Source: Rhizobium leguminosarum bv. trifolii WSM2297 (GTDB lineage Bacteria; Pseudomonadota; Alphaproteobacteria; Rhizobiales; Rhizobiaceae). From it: a stretch of 64,000 nt of DNA. Within the stretch, counting starts at the first letter, position 1, and each line of letters opens with the position of its first letter. The stretch lies in assembly GCF_000271845.1 (NCBI RefSeq), contig NZ_JH719395.1, forward strand, positions 3,076,208-3,140,207. The letters are read 5' to 3'. The notes below the pieces were generated by a model. The model did not search any database, had not been told where the DNA came from, and saw only the letters and a list, made by a program, of their open reading frames with translations. Positions 51,692-62,287 of the stretch are shown one piece after another. The position numbers were made by a program, and so were the translations under genes.

Positions 51692-52119
51692 GAATTTCCT
51701 CCCATTTGAAAATCGGCGGCGGGCCCTCCCTGCCGCCCGATGTTTTCCGCCGTTGCGGCGGTCGACATACGACCGCGCTCCTCCGCACGGTTGCTAATTT
51801 AAAACGTTATAAGACACCGATCGTCAAGCCCTTTCTCGACTCCCGAGAAAAATATGGTTACTTCGTTATACCATTGATTATTATTGATATTCTTGATTTT
51901 GCCAATAGATCGTCAAAAGGGCGGGCGAGGATCTCGGCCGCATGCTGCCGCAGGCATCATCAACCCCAACGCCGAGGACCTGCACCTGCTGCTGCTGCCG
52001 CAGATCAGCTTCCCGATCGACTAACCCCTCTGAAGCCTATTCCCAACACGCGTAATTTGTCCTAGAAGCACGCCGTAATCCGGTCGCAGCCCACCCGGTC
52101 AAAACAAGGGATCCAAAAT
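51692..52119. other. gene-poor divergent region between the Gts-like operon and queC
   Basis: The left part is the leader and promoter of the Gts-like operon: minus-strand TTGACG (51822-51827) with AT-rich sequence about 17 bp downstream, and a 19-bp inverted repeat (TTTCTCG, 51832-51838; CGAGAAA, 51844-51850). To the right a stop-free frame of 48 codons (51878-52024) ends in LHLLLLPQISFPID and may be the tail of a lost gene. No preQ1 riboswitch was recognised before queC. Confidence 0.5.
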
Positions 52120-52830
52120 ATGAAGACTATTGTCGTCTGCTCCGGCGGACTCGACTCCGTTTCGCTTGCCCACAAGATAGCAGCGGAGCAACAGCTCATC
52201 GGCCTCGTCTCCTTCGACTACGGCCAGCGGCATCGCAAGGAACTCGACTTCGCCGCCCGGTGCGCCGCGCGCCTCGCCGTTCCCCACCATATCATCGACA
52301 TCGCCGCCATCGGCGGCCATCTCAGCGGATCGGCCTTGACCGATGATATCGAGGTTCCCGACGGCCACTATGCCGAGGAGACCATGAAGGCCACCGTGGT
52401 GCCGAACCGCAATGCCATCATGCTGGCGATCGCATTCGGCTTGGCGGCCGCTCAGAAAGCGGACGCCGTTGCCGTCGCCGTGCATGGCGGCGACCACTTC
52501 ATCTACCCCGACTGCCGGCCGGGCTTCATCGACGCCTTCCAGCGCATGCAGAACGAGGCGCTGGACGGTTATGCCAGCGTCAAACTGCTTGCACCCTATG
52601 TCGAGGTTTCCAAAGCAGCGATCGTCACCGACGGCGCGAAACACGCGACGCCGTTTGCAGAAACATGGTCCTGCTACAAGGGCGGCAGGCTGCACTGCGG
52701 ACGCTGCGGAACCTGCGTGGAACGCCGCGAAGCTTTCCATCTTGCCGATGTTTTCGATCCCACCGAATACGAAGACCAGGATTTCTGGAAAGCGGCGGTG
52801 TCGCAATATTCAGCCGCGGAGGTGCGTTGA
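52120..52830 (+). CDS. queC: 7-cyano-7-deazaguanine synthase
   Basis: A 236-residue enzyme that converts 7-carboxy-7-deazaguanine to preQ0 with ATP and ammonia. The ATP pyrophosphatase P-loop is VVCSGGLDSVSLAHK (residues 5-19), and FDYGQRHRKEL is the family block. The C-terminal zinc site uses Cys residues in WSCYKGGRLHCGRCGTC. AAGGGA precedes the ATG. It begins a tightly coupled queCDE operon, leading to queuosine in tRNA. Confidence 0.95.
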   Translation: MKTIVVCSGGLDSVSLAHKIAAEQQLIGLVSFDYGQRHRKELDFAARCAARLAVPHHIIDIAAIGGHLSGSALTDDIEVPDGHYAEETMKATVVPNRNAIMLAIAFGLAAAQKADAVAVAVHGGDHFIYPDCRPGFIDAFQRMQNEALDGYASVKLLAPYVEVSKAAIVTDGAKHATPFAETWSCYKGGRLHCGRCGTCVERREAFHLADVFDPTEYEDQDFWKAAVSQYSAAEVR

Positions 52831-53186
52831 TGTACCGCATCACCAAGGAGTTTCATCTCTCCGCCTCGCACCAGTTGAATCACCTCGCCCCCGACCATCA
52901 ATGCGCCCGGTTGCACGGTCACAACTATATCGTGGTCGTCGAGCTTTCTGCCGAAAGCCTGAACGATGACGGTTTCGTTCGCGACTATCACGACCTCTCG
53001 CCGCTCAAGCGCTATATCGACGAGGCTCTCGATCATCGCCATCTGAACGACGTCTTCGGCCATTCGAAGGTCACCTCCGAATTCCTGGCCAAGCATTTCT
53101 ACGACTGGTGCAAAGAGCGCTTCCCCGAGACATCGTCCGTCCGCGTCAGCGAGACGCCGAAGACCTGGGCGGAGTACCGGCCATGA
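52830..53186 (+). CDS. queD: 6-carboxytetrahydropterin synthase
   Basis: A 118-residue tunnelling-fold enzyme that converts 7,8-dihydroneopterin triphosphate to 6-carboxytetrahydropterin. Zinc ligands are the His in FHLSASHQL and the pair in LHGHNYIV. The catalytic Cys is in QCARLHG, and Asp/His are in ALDHRHLND. Its ATG overlaps the queC stop as TGATG. Confidence 0.93.
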   Translation: MYRITKEFHLSASHQLNHLAPDHQCARLHGHNYIVVVELSAESLNDDGFVRDYHDLSPLKRYIDEALDHRHLNDVFGHSKVTSEFLAKHFYDWCKERFPETSSVRVSETPKTWAEYRP

Positions 53187-53911
53187 GCGCAGAGACGATT
53201 CGCGTCAGCGAGATCTTCGGCCCGACCATCCAGGGCGAAGGCGCTCTGATCGGGCTGCCGACGGTTTTTGTCCGAACAGGCGGCTGTGACTACCGCTGTT
53301 CCTGGTGCGACAGCCTGCACGCGGTTGACAGCGCCTACCGCGATCAATGGATTCCGATGGCGGTCGATGCGATCTGGCAGGAGGTGACGAAGCTTTCCGG
53401 AGGCAGGCCGATGACCGTTTCGCTGTCCGGAGGCAATCCGGCGATCCAGCCTCTGGGGCCGCTGATCGAGCTCGGCCATTCCCAGGGATACCGCTTCGCG
53501 CTGGAAACGCAGGGAAGTGTGGCTCGGGACTGGTTTCGCGATCTCGACGTCCTGGTCCTGAGCCCCAAGCCGCCTTCAAGCGGAATGCTGACCGATTGGG
53601 GTGAGATCGACAACTGTCTTCGGCTCACTGCCGGCGGTCCGGAGATCGCCTTGAAAATCGTCGTCTTCGACGATGCCGACTACGCATTCGCTCAACAGGC
53701 GGGTGAGCGTTATCCCTATATTCCGTTGTTCCTCCAGCCGGGAAACCATACGCCGCCGCCGCCCGATGACGACGACGCCTGTATCGATATCGACGGCGTG
53801 ATGGACCGGATGCACTGGCTCGTCGAGAAGGTGACGGCCGACCGATGGTTTGCCGCGCGCGTGCTGCCGCAACTGCATGTCTTGCTCTGGGGCAACAAAC
53901 GAGGCGTCTGA
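53183..53911 (+). CDS. queE: 7-carboxy-7-deazaguanine synthase (radical SAM)
   Basis: A 242-residue radical SAM enzyme that forms the deazapurine ring. The cluster-binding motif is CDYRCSWC (C-x3-C-x2-C), preceded by [18 protein letters not shown], which is diagnostic for QueE. The SLSGGNPA segment is the SAM-binding GGE-like motif. Its ATG overlaps the queD stop as ATGA. queF and folE are not in the window. Confidence 0.93.
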   Translation: MSAETIRVSEIFGPTIQGEGALIGLPTVFVRTGGCDYRCSWCDSLHAVDSAYRDQWIPMAVDAIWQEVTKLSGGRPMTVSLSGGNPAIQPLGPLIELGHSQGYRFALETQGSVARDWFRDLDVLVLSPKPPSSGMLTDWGEIDNCLRLTAGGPEIALKIVVFDDADYAFAQQAGERYPYIPLFLQPGNHTPPPPDDDDACIDIDGVMDRMHWLVEKVTADRWFAARVLPQLHVLLWGNKRGV

Positions 53912-53923
53912 GTCTGCCTGAAC

Positions 53924-55147
53924 CTACTGCTCCGGAAAGGCGAAGACATCGACAGGCTCTCCGAGCCCGCGCAGCGGGAAGGTGCCGAGACTGTCCATGT
54001 CTTTCGCGCAGCTCGCCATTTCGACGAAGGCTCGGGACAGCAGCACCGGACGCTTGACCTCCTTGGTCAGGCTCTCCAGCCGCGATGCGACGTTGACTGC
54101 CGGGCCGATGACGGTGAAATCGAGCCGCCGGCGAGAACCGATATTGCCGTACATGACATCGCCGACATGCACGCCGACGCCGTAGCGCAGCGGATCGCGC
54201 CCCATGCGCACATGCTCCGCGTTCAGCTCGGCCATCGACGCCTGCCCTTCGCGGATCGCCTGCAGCAGATCGGCGCAGGCCGTTTCCTTGGTCAGCGGAA
54301 AGATCGCCAGCAATCCATCGCCCATAAACTTCAGAATCTCACCGCCATACCGTTCGATCGGATCGGACATGGCATCGAAATAATCGTTGAGCAGGTGGAT
54401 GACATCGTCGCGCGGCCAGAGATCGGAAATCGCCGTAAAGTCGCGCAGGTCGCAGATCATGATCGCCGCGCCGACGGTGGCGCCGCTGCCGCGCGTCGTC
54501 ACCCCCGACAGGATCTGCTCGCTCGCATGCGGCCCGACATAAGTCTGCAGCAGCGTGCGCGCCATGATGTTCTTCAGCCTGATTTCGCTGACAAGGGTCA
54601 GCGCCGGCAGGAGATCGCGCAGGAAATCGACATGGTCGCGCTCGAAGCCGCCCGGGCGGCTTGTGGAAAATGTCACGACATGCCGTTTGCCCAACGTATG
54701 CTCGACCGGCCAGGCGATATATTCGGTCAGGCCATCATCATGCAGTTCCTGATAGAATGCATCCAAGTCGCCGTCGGCTGTGCCTTCCAGCTGTTTGCGC
54801 ACCTCCTCCGCACCCTGATGAATGGCGTTGAGGGGACTGTTCAGAAACTCCGGCGTGTTTTCGACACCATAGGCGAATGTGTTGATCTTCGCCTCCGCCA
54901 GCCCTTCCTTCCAGAGGATACGGGCACCGATCCATTGCGGATGGTTCGTCCGGAAATGCAGGGTCGCGCGTGCCACCGGCACCCCCGCCGCAAGCAGCTT
55001 CTCGCACATCTCCACCAGGATATTGTCGATGAAGCGCTCGCCGCGCGTCCCATTCACCAGCCAGTCGAGAATCCGTCGCCTGCGGATCGGCCAGATGCCC
55101 TCCTCCGCGTCGACGACAGCCCCGGCCTTGTTTGCAAAAGACGACAT
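53924..55147 (-). CDS. class III adenylate/guanylate cyclase
   Basis: A 407-residue cyclase with an N-terminal sensory region of about 210 residues and a C-terminal catalytic domain. AAIMICDLRDFTAISD and LKFMGDGLLAIFP hold the two metal aspartates. GDVMYGNIGSRRRLDFTVIG followed by PAVNVASRLESL carries the substrate and transition-state residues, so it should be active. The start at 55147 follows GGAG; an upstream frame to 55345 is not coding-like. It is a paralogue of 39023-40240 (see the shared YVG/YLG..GPHASEQIL-type linker before the catalytic domain). It converges on queE. Confidence 0.87.
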   Translation of the reverse strand: MSSFANKAGAVVDAEEGIWPIRRRRILDWLVNGTRGERFIDNILVEMCEKLLAAGVPVARATLHFRTNHPQWIGARILWKEGLAEAKINTFAYGVENTPEFLNSPLNAIHQGAEEVRKQLEGTADGDLDAFYQELHDDGLTEYIAWPVEHTLGKRHVVTFSTSRPGGFERDHVDFLRDLLPALTLVSEIRLKNIMARTLLQTYVGPHASEQILSGVTTRGSGATVGAAIMICDLRDFTAISDLWPRDDVIHLLNDYFDAMSDPIERYGGEILKFMGDGLLAIFPLTKETACADLLQAIREGQASMAELNAEHVRMGRDPLRYGVGVHVGDVMYGNIGSRRRLDFTVIGPAVNVASRLESLTKEVKRPVLLSRAFVEMASCAKDMDSLGTFPLRGLGEPVDVFAFPEQ

Positions 55148-55250
55148 TAAAAAACTCCGCTGCGCCACATCATCGGCGAGGATCGAATTCGGTTTCCGCT
55201 GAATGTGGGCGATGGGGAAGCAAATGATAAGGGCCGACGGCGATAAAGCC

Positions 55251-56414
<1,164 letters not shown>

Positions 56415-56419
56415 TCAAC

Positions 56420-58624
56420 TCACAGCGTACAAGACACGCAGCCCTGCACCTCGGTGCCGGACAGCGCCATCTGGCGAAGGCGGATGTAGTAGATCGTCTT
56501 GATACCCTTCTTCCAGGCGTGGATCTGCGCCTTGTTGATATCGCGCGTCGTTGCCGTGTCGCGGAAGAACAAGGTCAGTGACAGGCCCTGATCGACATGC
56601 TGGGTTGCCGCCGCATAGGTGTCGATGATCTTCTCGGGCCCGATCTCATAGGCGTCCTGATAATAATCGAGATTGTCGTTGGTCATGAACGGCGCGGGAT
56701 AGTAGACGCGGCCGATCTTGCCTTCCTTGCGGATCTCGATCTTCGAGACGATCGGGTGGATCGACGAGGTCGAGTGGTTGATATAGGAGATCGACCCTGT
56801 CGGCGGCACCGCCTGCAAGTTCTGGTTATAGAGGCCGGAGGTCATCACCGCCTTCTTCAGCGCCACCCAGTCTTCCTGCGTCGGAATATGAATGCGCGCT
56901 GCATCGAACAGTGTCTTCACTTTCTCAGTCGCCGGCAGCCAGAGCTGGTCGATATATTTGTCGAAATAATCGCCGGAGGCATATTTTGAATTCTCGAAGC
57001 CTTTGAAGCTCGTGCCGCGTTCGCCCGCCAAGAGGTTCGAGGCGCGGATCGCGTGATAGGTCACCGTGTAGAAGTAGATATTGGTGAAATCGACGCCTTC
57101 TTCGGAGCCGTAGAAAATGCGTTCGCGGGCGAGATAACCATGCAGGTTCATCTGGCCGAGGCCGATCGCATGGCTCTCGTCATTGCCCTTCTCGATCGAG
57201 GGAACCGAGGCGATGTGGCTCATGTCGGAGACCGCCGTCAGTGCCCGGATCGAGGTTTCGATCGTCTTGCCGAAATCGGAGGAATCCATGGCCGCGGCGA
57301 TGTTCAGCGAGCCGAGATTGCAGGAAATGTCCTTGCCGAGATGTTTGTAGGAGAGGTCGTCGTTGTATTCGCTCGCCTCGCTCACCTGCAGGATTTCGGA
57401 GCAGAGATTGCTCATCGAAATGCGCCCGGCGATCGAGTTCGCCCGGTTCACCGTATCCTCGAACATGATGTAGGGATAACCGCTCTCGAACTGGATTTCG
57501 GCGAGCACCTGGAAAAACTCGCGCGCCTTGATCTTCTTCTTCGAGATGCGGGCGTCCGCTACCATCTCCCGATAGTTTTCCGTCACCGAAATCTCGGTGA
57601 AGGGCACGCCGTAGACCCGCTCCACATCGTATGGCGAGAACAGGTACATGTCCTCGTTGTTCCTCGCGAGTTCGAAGGTGATGTCGGGTACGACTACGCC
57701 GAGCGACAGCGTCTTGATGCGGATCTTCTCATCGGCATTCTCGCGCTTGGTATCGAGAAAGCGCATGATGTCGGGGTGATGGGCGTTGAGATAGACGGCG
57801 CCCGCGCCCTGGCGCGCGCCAAGCTGGTTGGCATAGGAGAAACTGTCTTCGAGCAGCTTCATCACCGGGATGATGCCCGACGACTGATTTTCGATCTGTT
57901 TGATCGGCGCGCCGGCCTCGCGGATATTGGTCAGCGACAGCGCCACCCCGCCGCCGCGCTTCGACAATTGCAGCGCCGAATTGATCGACCGGCCGATCGA
58001 TTCCATATTGTCCTCGACACGCAGCAGGAAGCAGGAAACGAGCTCGCCGCGCTGTTTCTTGCCGGCATTGAGAAAGGTCGGCGTCGCCGGTTGGAAACGG
58101 CCGGAAATGATCTCGTCGACCATATCGCGGGCAAGGGCCTCGTCGCCACTCGCCAAAGCCAGCGCCACCATGCAGATGCGGTCCTCGTAGCGCTCGAGAT
58201 AACGCTTTCCGTCGAAGGTCTTTAGTGTGTAGCTGGTGTAATATTTGAAGGCGCTGAGGAAGGTCGGGAAACGAAACTTCCTGGCATAGGCCTGGTCGAA
58301 CAGGTCGCGGACGAAATTGAAGGAATACTGGTCGGGAACCTCCTGCTCGTAATAGCCCTCGGTCACGAGGTAATCGAGCTTTTCCCTGAGATTGTGAAAG
58401 AACACCGTGTTCTGGTTCACATGCTGCAGGAAATACTGCTTCGCCGCCATGCGGTCCTTGTCGAGCTGGATCCTGCCCTCATCGTCGTAGAGGTTCAGCA
58501 TCGCGTTCAGCGCGTGGTAGTCGAGCGTTTCCGCCGCTTTCAAAGGGCGTTCGCCGGCGGGATGAGCAAAAGTGTTATGCGGTTTTGCGCCCGCATCCCG
58601 CGTCAGAGTCGTTCCCGTGTCCAA
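56420..58624 (-). CDS. nrdE: class Ib ribonucleotide reductase large subunit
   Basis: A catalytic subunit of about 734 residues. Conserved blocks are [20 protein letters not shown] with the first active-site Cys, [27 protein letters not shown] with the second Cys, [13 protein letters not shown], and the C-terminal redox pair GCVSC. The start is uncertain. A TTG at 58624 lies inside the end of nrdI, after GGAATGGAACGG, and gives a 22-bp overlap; a TTG at 58543 is the alternative. The N-terminal 28 residues are poorly conserved. It follows nrdI and precedes nrdF. Confidence 0.93.
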   Translation of the reverse strand: MDTGTTLTRDAGAKPHNTFAHPAGERPLKAAETLDYHALNAMLNLYDDEGRIQLDKDRMAAKQYFLQHVNQNTVFFHNLREKLDYLVTEGYYEQEVPDQYSFNFVRDLFDQAYARKFRFPTFLSAFKYYTSYTLKTFDGKRYLERYEDRICMVALALASGDEALARDMVDEIISGRFQPATPTFLNAGKKQRGELVSCFLLRVEDNMESIGRSINSALQLSKRGGGVALSLTNIREAGAPIKQIENQSSGIIPVMKLLEDSFSYANQLGARQGAGAVYLNAHHPDIMRFLDTKRENADEKIRIKTLSLGVVVPDITFELARNNEDMYLFSPYDVERVYGVPFTEISVTENYREMVADARISKKKIKAREFFQVLAEIQFESGYPYIMFEDTVNRANSIAGRISMSNLCSEILQVSEASEYNDDLSYKHLGKDISCNLGSLNIAAAMDSSDFGKTIETSIRALTAVSDMSHIASVPSIEKGNDESHAIGLGQMNLHGYLARERIFYGSEEGVDFTNIYFYTVTYHAIRASNLLAGERGTSFKGFENSKYASGDYFDKYIDQLWLPATEKVKTLFDAARIHIPTQEDWVALKKAVMTSGLYNQNLQAVPPTGSISYINHSTSSIHPIVSKIEIRKEGKIGRVYYPAPFMTNDNLDYYQDAYEIGPEKIIDTYAAATQHVDQGLSLTLFFRDTATTRDINKAQIHAWKKGIKTIYYIRLRQMALSGTEVQGCVSCTL

Positions 58625-59019
58625 AACCGTTCCATTCCGTGTTTGACGTTGGCGACATCCGCTTCGGTGCCAAGCAGCTCGAATCTGTAGAGATACGGCA
58701 CCTGGCATTTCTGCGAGATCACGTCGCCGGCGAGCCCGTATGTCTCGCCGAAATTGCTGTTGCCCGCTGCAATCACGCCCCGGATGTGTCCTCGGTTTTC
58801 CGCCTCGTTCAAGAAACGGATCACCCGCTTGGGAACGGCCCCCTTTACGATCCCTGGGCCGCCGTCGCCGCTATAGGTCGGCACAACAAGCACGAAAGGT
58901 TCGCGGATATGGAACACCTCTGCGCCGCCTGCCGGAATGCGCGCCGCGCGCAGTCCAAGCTTGGCGACGAAGCGATGGGTATTCTCGGACCGGCTGGAAT
59001 AATAGACGATCAGTCCCAT
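58603..59019 (-). CDS. nrdI: NrdI flavodoxin-like protein
   Basis: A 138-residue flavodoxin-like protein that supplies the oxidant for assembling the NrdF manganese-radical cofactor. The FMN phosphate loop is [16 protein letters not shown], and the [18 protein letters not shown] block is diagnostic for NrdI. It lies 12 bases after nrdH. Confidence 0.93.
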   Translation of the reverse strand: MGLIVYYSSRSENTHRFVAKLGLRAARIPAGGAEVFHIREPFVLVVPTYSGDGGPGIVKGAVPKRVIRFLNEAENRGHIRGVIAAGNSNFGETYGLAGDVISQKCQVPYLYRFELLGTEADVANVKHGMERFWTRERL

Positions 59020-59031
59020 CGCCTGTCTCGA

Positions 59032-59253
59032 TCAGGAAAGCGCGCTGATCATATCGGGACGGAACCCCGCCCAATGCCGCTCGCCGGCAATGACGACGGG
59101 CGCCTGCATATAGCCAAGGCTTCGGACGCGATCGAGCGCTTCGGCATCTTCGGAAATATCGACGATGTCATAATCGACGCCCAGCCGGTCGAGGGCGCGG
59201 TAGGTGGCGGTGCACTGAACGCAGGCAGGCTTGCTGTAGACGGTAATGGTCAT
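59032..59253 (-). CDS. nrdH: NrdH glutaredoxin-like electron donor
   Basis: A 73-residue redoxin that reduces NrdE. The active site is KPACVQC (Cys11, Cys14). The C-terminal segment APVVIAGERHWAGFRPDMI matches NrdH. It is the first gene of the nrdHIEF operon. Confidence 0.93.
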   Translation of the reverse strand: MTITVYSKPACVQCTATYRALDRLGVDYDIVDISEDAEALDRVRSLGYMQAPVVIAGERHWAGFRPDMISALS

Positions 59254-59529
59254 GATATTCCTCGTAACAACGCGATGGGACGCAGGACATCGATCGGAAA
59301 CCTGTCGATCTCCGTTGAAAATGCTCTGATGGTTTGCAGCTATGCGGCTGTTCAGCCGCCGGGCGTGATCCGCCCTCCACTTCCCGCGGGTGGCGGCCTG
59401 AACTGAAATACTGACATGACTTCACCCCGAAGTGGCTGATGCGGAGGTTCGGGCCGTGCGAAACGCGATGCGGATTGATCCGCAGTCATGCAACGCGACC
59501 CTCCGGTCACCCCGCCCGTGGACATCTAG
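59254..59529 (-). other. leader between the cobalamin riboswitch and nrdH
   Basis: About 275 bases of transcribed leader. It can encode a 21-residue frame on the minus strand (MSVFQFRPPPAGSGGRITPG..) with weak initiation signals. GC-rich inverted segments around 59340-59400 (GGCTGTTCAGCC, and GGCCGCCACCC facing GGGTGGCGGCC) could be part of the riboswitch expression platform. No clear gene is seen. Confidence 0.45.
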
Positions 59530-59722
59530 TTCGAGGCAGGTCTCCTGGCTTGCGGGTCGCAGCACCTGCCCAGCCTTCCCGGAGCATCATGCTCCAGTGA
59601 CCTGAAATCGGACAGTTGCTCGCCGCTTACAGTTGCGGGGGCAGCTCCGGCCTTGTTGCGCCGTCATGGCGAACGCACCGTATTCCCGTCTTAGCCCGCG
59701 ATCCTGACGAATCGAGGGAACC
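59530..59722 (-). ncRNA. cobalamin (adenosylcobalamin) riboswitch upstream of nrdHIEF
   Basis: Read on the minus strand, the conserved blocks come in order: GGTTCCC, AAGACGGGAATACGGTGC, GCTGCCCCCGCAACTGTAAG (the B12 core), TCACTGG, GGGAAGGC and finally GCAAGCCAGGAGACCTGCC. This matches the cobalamin riboswitch consensus. It would turn off the B12-independent class Ib reductase when adenosylcobalamin is plentiful, leaving synthesis to a B12-dependent (class II) enzyme encoded elsewhere. Confidence 0.93.
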
Positions 59723-59725
59723 TTG

Positions 59726-59763
59726 AACACTAGATATAGTACGCGAATCCAAAATCGCGTCAA
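59726..59763 (-). promoter_or_regulatory. nrdHIEF promoter with a NrdR-box-like element
   Basis: Minus strand: TTGACG (59758-59763), 16-bp spacer, TACTAT (59736-59741). The sequence ACACTAGATATAGTA (59727-59741), overlapping the -10, resembles the NrdR box (ACACWAWATATWGTGT). Only one such box is seen, whereas NrdR usually binds two. Confidence 0.55.
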
Positions 59764-59956
59764 CGGATGGTTTGTGCATTGCGCTAGGGCAGCTTTGAAA
59801 GCACTGCGTTCCTGTGAAAAATATGGATAATAAAAAGTTAAAGAAACAGTCTGTGGGGAAGGTGCCGATGTCGAGAGCCTGCCTATAGCCGGCTCCGTGT
59901 TTTCGATTTCAGGTCAGGCCCGCATCGTCGACCTTGAGGCCATCGTCGGGAAAGAT

Positions 59957-62215
59957 TCACACCTTTGCTCGAAGCAGCCTGAGCGCGTTGATCGTCACCA
60001 GCACGGTGGCGCCGGTATCGGCGAGGATGGCCGGCCAGAGCCCGGTGATGCCGGCAATGGTCGTCACCAGGAAGACCGCCTTCAGCCCGAGCGCGATGGT
60101 GATGTTCTGCAGAATATTCCGCATTGTCCGCTTGGAAAGTTCGATCATCCGTGCCACATCGCCGACACGTCCGTGCAGCACGGCGGCATCGGCGGTCTCC
60201 AGCGCCACATCGGTGCCGCCTCCCATGGCGATGCCGACATCGGCGGCAGCGAGCGCCGGTGCGTCGTTGATGCCGTCGCCGACCTTGGCGACGATGAAGC
60301 CCTGGCGCTTCAATTCGCCGACGACCCGCTGCTTATCCTCAGGCATCATCTCGCCGCGCCAATCGATGCCGAGCATGCCGGCAACGGCTGCCGCCGTACG
60401 TTTGTTGTCGCCCGTCAGCATCATCGCCTTGACGCCCGCTGATTTGAGCGCGGAGAGCCCGGCCCCGGCATCCTCGCGCGGCTCGTCGCGCATGGCGATC
60501 AGGCCGGCCGTCACTCCGTTGACGAGCAGCACCGACACGCTCTTGCCCTCGTCGTTCAGAACAGTGATGCGTGCATCCTGTTCCGCGCCGAGCGTCCCGC
60601 GCTCGCGGGCGGCGGACGGCGACAAAAGCTCCAGCGTCTCGCCGCCGACTTTGCCGCTGACCCCCTTGCCCGGCAGCGCCTCCAGTTCGAAAGCCGGCGG
60701 CACGGGAACGCCGTCGGCCTTGGCGCGGTTAAGGATCGCCAGCGCCAAGGGATGGCTGGAACCCTGCTCCAGCACCGCCGCGCGCGACAAGAGCTGCGCC
60801 TCGTTCAATCCGAAGGAAACGATATCGGTCACCTCTGGCTTGCCTTCTGTCAGCGTGCCTGTCTTGTCGAAGGCGACCATCGTCACCTTGCCGAGCGTTT
60901 CCAGCACCGCCCCGCCCTTCATCAGCAGCCCGCGCCGCGCGCCTGATGAAAGCGAGGCGGCAATCGCCGCCGGCGTCGAGATGACAAGCGCGCACGGGCA
61001 GCCGATCAGCAGAATGGCAAGGCCCTTATAGACCCATTCGCTCCACGCTCCGCCGAAGAGAAGCGGCGGTAAGACCGCGACCAATGCTGCGACCAGCACC
61101 ACGCCGGGCGTGTAATAGCGCGAAAACCGATCGATAAAGCGTTCCGTCGGCGCCTTCGATTCCTGCGCTTCCTCCACCAGCTTGACGACGCGGGCGATGG
61201 TATTGTCGGCGGCCGCCGCCGTGACGCGAACCCTGAGCACCGCATCGCCATTCACCGTTCCGGCAAAGACGACGGCATCGACGCCCTTGCGCGCCGGCGT
61301 ACTCTCGCCGGTCACCGGGGCCTCGTCGATCGCGCTCTCGCCTGAGATAATGATGCCGTCCGCCGAAATACGATCACCGGGACGGACCATTATGATGGCG
61401 CCGACGGCGAGGCTTTCAGCCGGCACTTCCCGCGTCTGACCATTGTCTTCGAGCAGTGCAGTCTTCGGCACCAGCGTCGTCAGCGACTGGATGCTTTCGC
61501 GCGCCTTGCCGGCCGCCACGCCCTCCAGCAGTTCGCCGACGAGGAACAGGAACACGACGGTGGCGGCCTCCTCGCCGGCATTGATGATGACGGCGCCGAC
61601 GGCGGCAATCGTCATCAGCATCTCGATCGAGAACGGTGTGCCGGAGAGAGCCGCCATGACCGCCCGCCGCGCGATCGGCACCAGTCCGACCAGCATGGCG
61701 ATGATGAAGGCATAGGAGGCGATCGCCGGAACCAGATGGCCGATGGCATAGGCGGCAACGAGTGCCGCACCCGAAAGGATGGTCAGCCGGCCCTTTTTGC
61801 TCTGCCACCAGGGACCGGTCATCGGCGCATGGTCGTGCCCGTGCAGCCCCTCGATTTCCTTCTCGCCACCTGCATGGTCATGATCGTGATCATGGCTGGC
61901 ATGATCGTGATCTGCATGGTCATGGCCCGCGTGATCGCCGTGATCATGGTCGTGATGATCGTGCGAGCCGTGGCCACGCGCCGGCGCCGCGCTTCCGGCA
62001 AAGGGCGAGACGGAATATCCGAGCCCAGTCACCTTCTTCTCGATCGCCTTGAGGTCGCTGCTGTCGTCATGCCGGACGGTCATCGTGCCTGCCATTACCG
62101 AGACGGAAACATCGGCGACACCCGCCACGCGCCTGACCGCCGTATCGATCTTGCTTGCACAGGAGGCGCAATCCATGCCGCCGACCCGGTATCGTGTCTC
62201 GCTCGTTTCAGCCAT
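59957..62215 (-). CDS. cadA: heavy-metal-translocating P-type ATPase (Zn/Cd/Pb exporter)
   Basis: A 752-residue P1B-type ATPase. The N-terminal HMA domain has GGMDCASC (Cys16, Cys19). A His/Asp-rich linker of about 45 residues (repeats of HDHDH, DHASHD) follows. The membrane metal site is IGCPCALVIS, the phosphorylation motif is DKTGTLTEG, and the hinge is GDGINDAPAL. The SPC/CPC type and C-terminal Lys are usual for Zn/Cd/Pb pumps. The start at 62215 follows AAGGAAG. It is divergent from a CadR-like regulator whose operator lies between them. It should export Zn, Cd or Pb. Confidence 0.92.
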   Translation of the reverse strand: MAETSETRYRVGGMDCASCASKIDTAVRRVAGVADVSVSVMAGTMTVRHDDSSDLKAIEKKVTGLGYSVSPFAGSAAPARGHGSHDHHDHDHGDHAGHDHADHDHASHDHDHDHAGGEKEIEGLHGHDHAPMTGPWWQSKKGRLTILSGAALVAAYAIGHLVPAIASYAFIIAMLVGLVPIARRAVMAALSGTPFSIEMLMTIAAVGAVIINAGEEAATVVFLFLVGELLEGVAAGKARESIQSLTTLVPKTALLEDNGQTREVPAESLAVGAIIMVRPGDRISADGIIISGESAIDEAPVTGESTPARKGVDAVVFAGTVNGDAVLRVRVTAAAADNTIARVVKLVEEAQESKAPTERFIDRFSRYYTPGVVLVAALVAVLPPLLFGGAWSEWVYKGLAILLIGCPCALVISTPAAIAASLSSGARRGLLMKGGAVLETLGKVTMVAFDKTGTLTEGKPEVTDIVSFGLNEAQLLSRAAVLEQGSSHPLALAILNRAKADGVPVPPAFELEALPGKGVSGKVGGETLELLSPSAARERGTLGAEQDARITVLNDEGKSVSVLLVNGVTAGLIAMRDEPREDAGAGLSALKSAGVKAMMLTGDNKRTAAAVAGMLGIDWRGEMMPEDKQRVVGELKRQGFIVAKVGDGINDAPALAAADVGIAMGGGTDVALETADAAVLHGRVGDVARMIELSKRTMRNILQNITIALGLKAVFLVTTIAGITGLWPAILADTGATVLVTINALRLLRAKV

Positions 62216-62254
62216 GATCCGCTTCCTTGTCAAACAGAAGCATCTCTCCTACAT

Positions 62255-62276
62255 CCTCTAGCGACTAGAGGTGCAA
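62255..62276 (-). promoter_or_regulatory. MerR-type metal operator in the cadA promoter
   Basis: CCTCTAG (62255-62261) and CTAGAGG (62265-62271) form a perfect 7-bp inverted repeat with a 3-bp centre. On the minus strand it follows TTGCAC (-35) and fills a spacer of 19-20 bp, the over-long spacing that MerR-family activators correct. Confidence 0.75.
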
Positions 62277-62287
62277 GAGAAAAAATC

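Noticed and set aside
52025..52119. preQ1 riboswitch in front of queC
   Set aside because: The short leader lacks the conserved preQ1-I core and its A-rich tail; no preQ1 fold could be drawn convincingly.
59340..59402. 21-residue leader peptide gene before nrdH
   Set aside because: The ribosome-binding site is weak and the frame lies in the presumed riboswitch expression platform; it is mentioned only as part of the leader.
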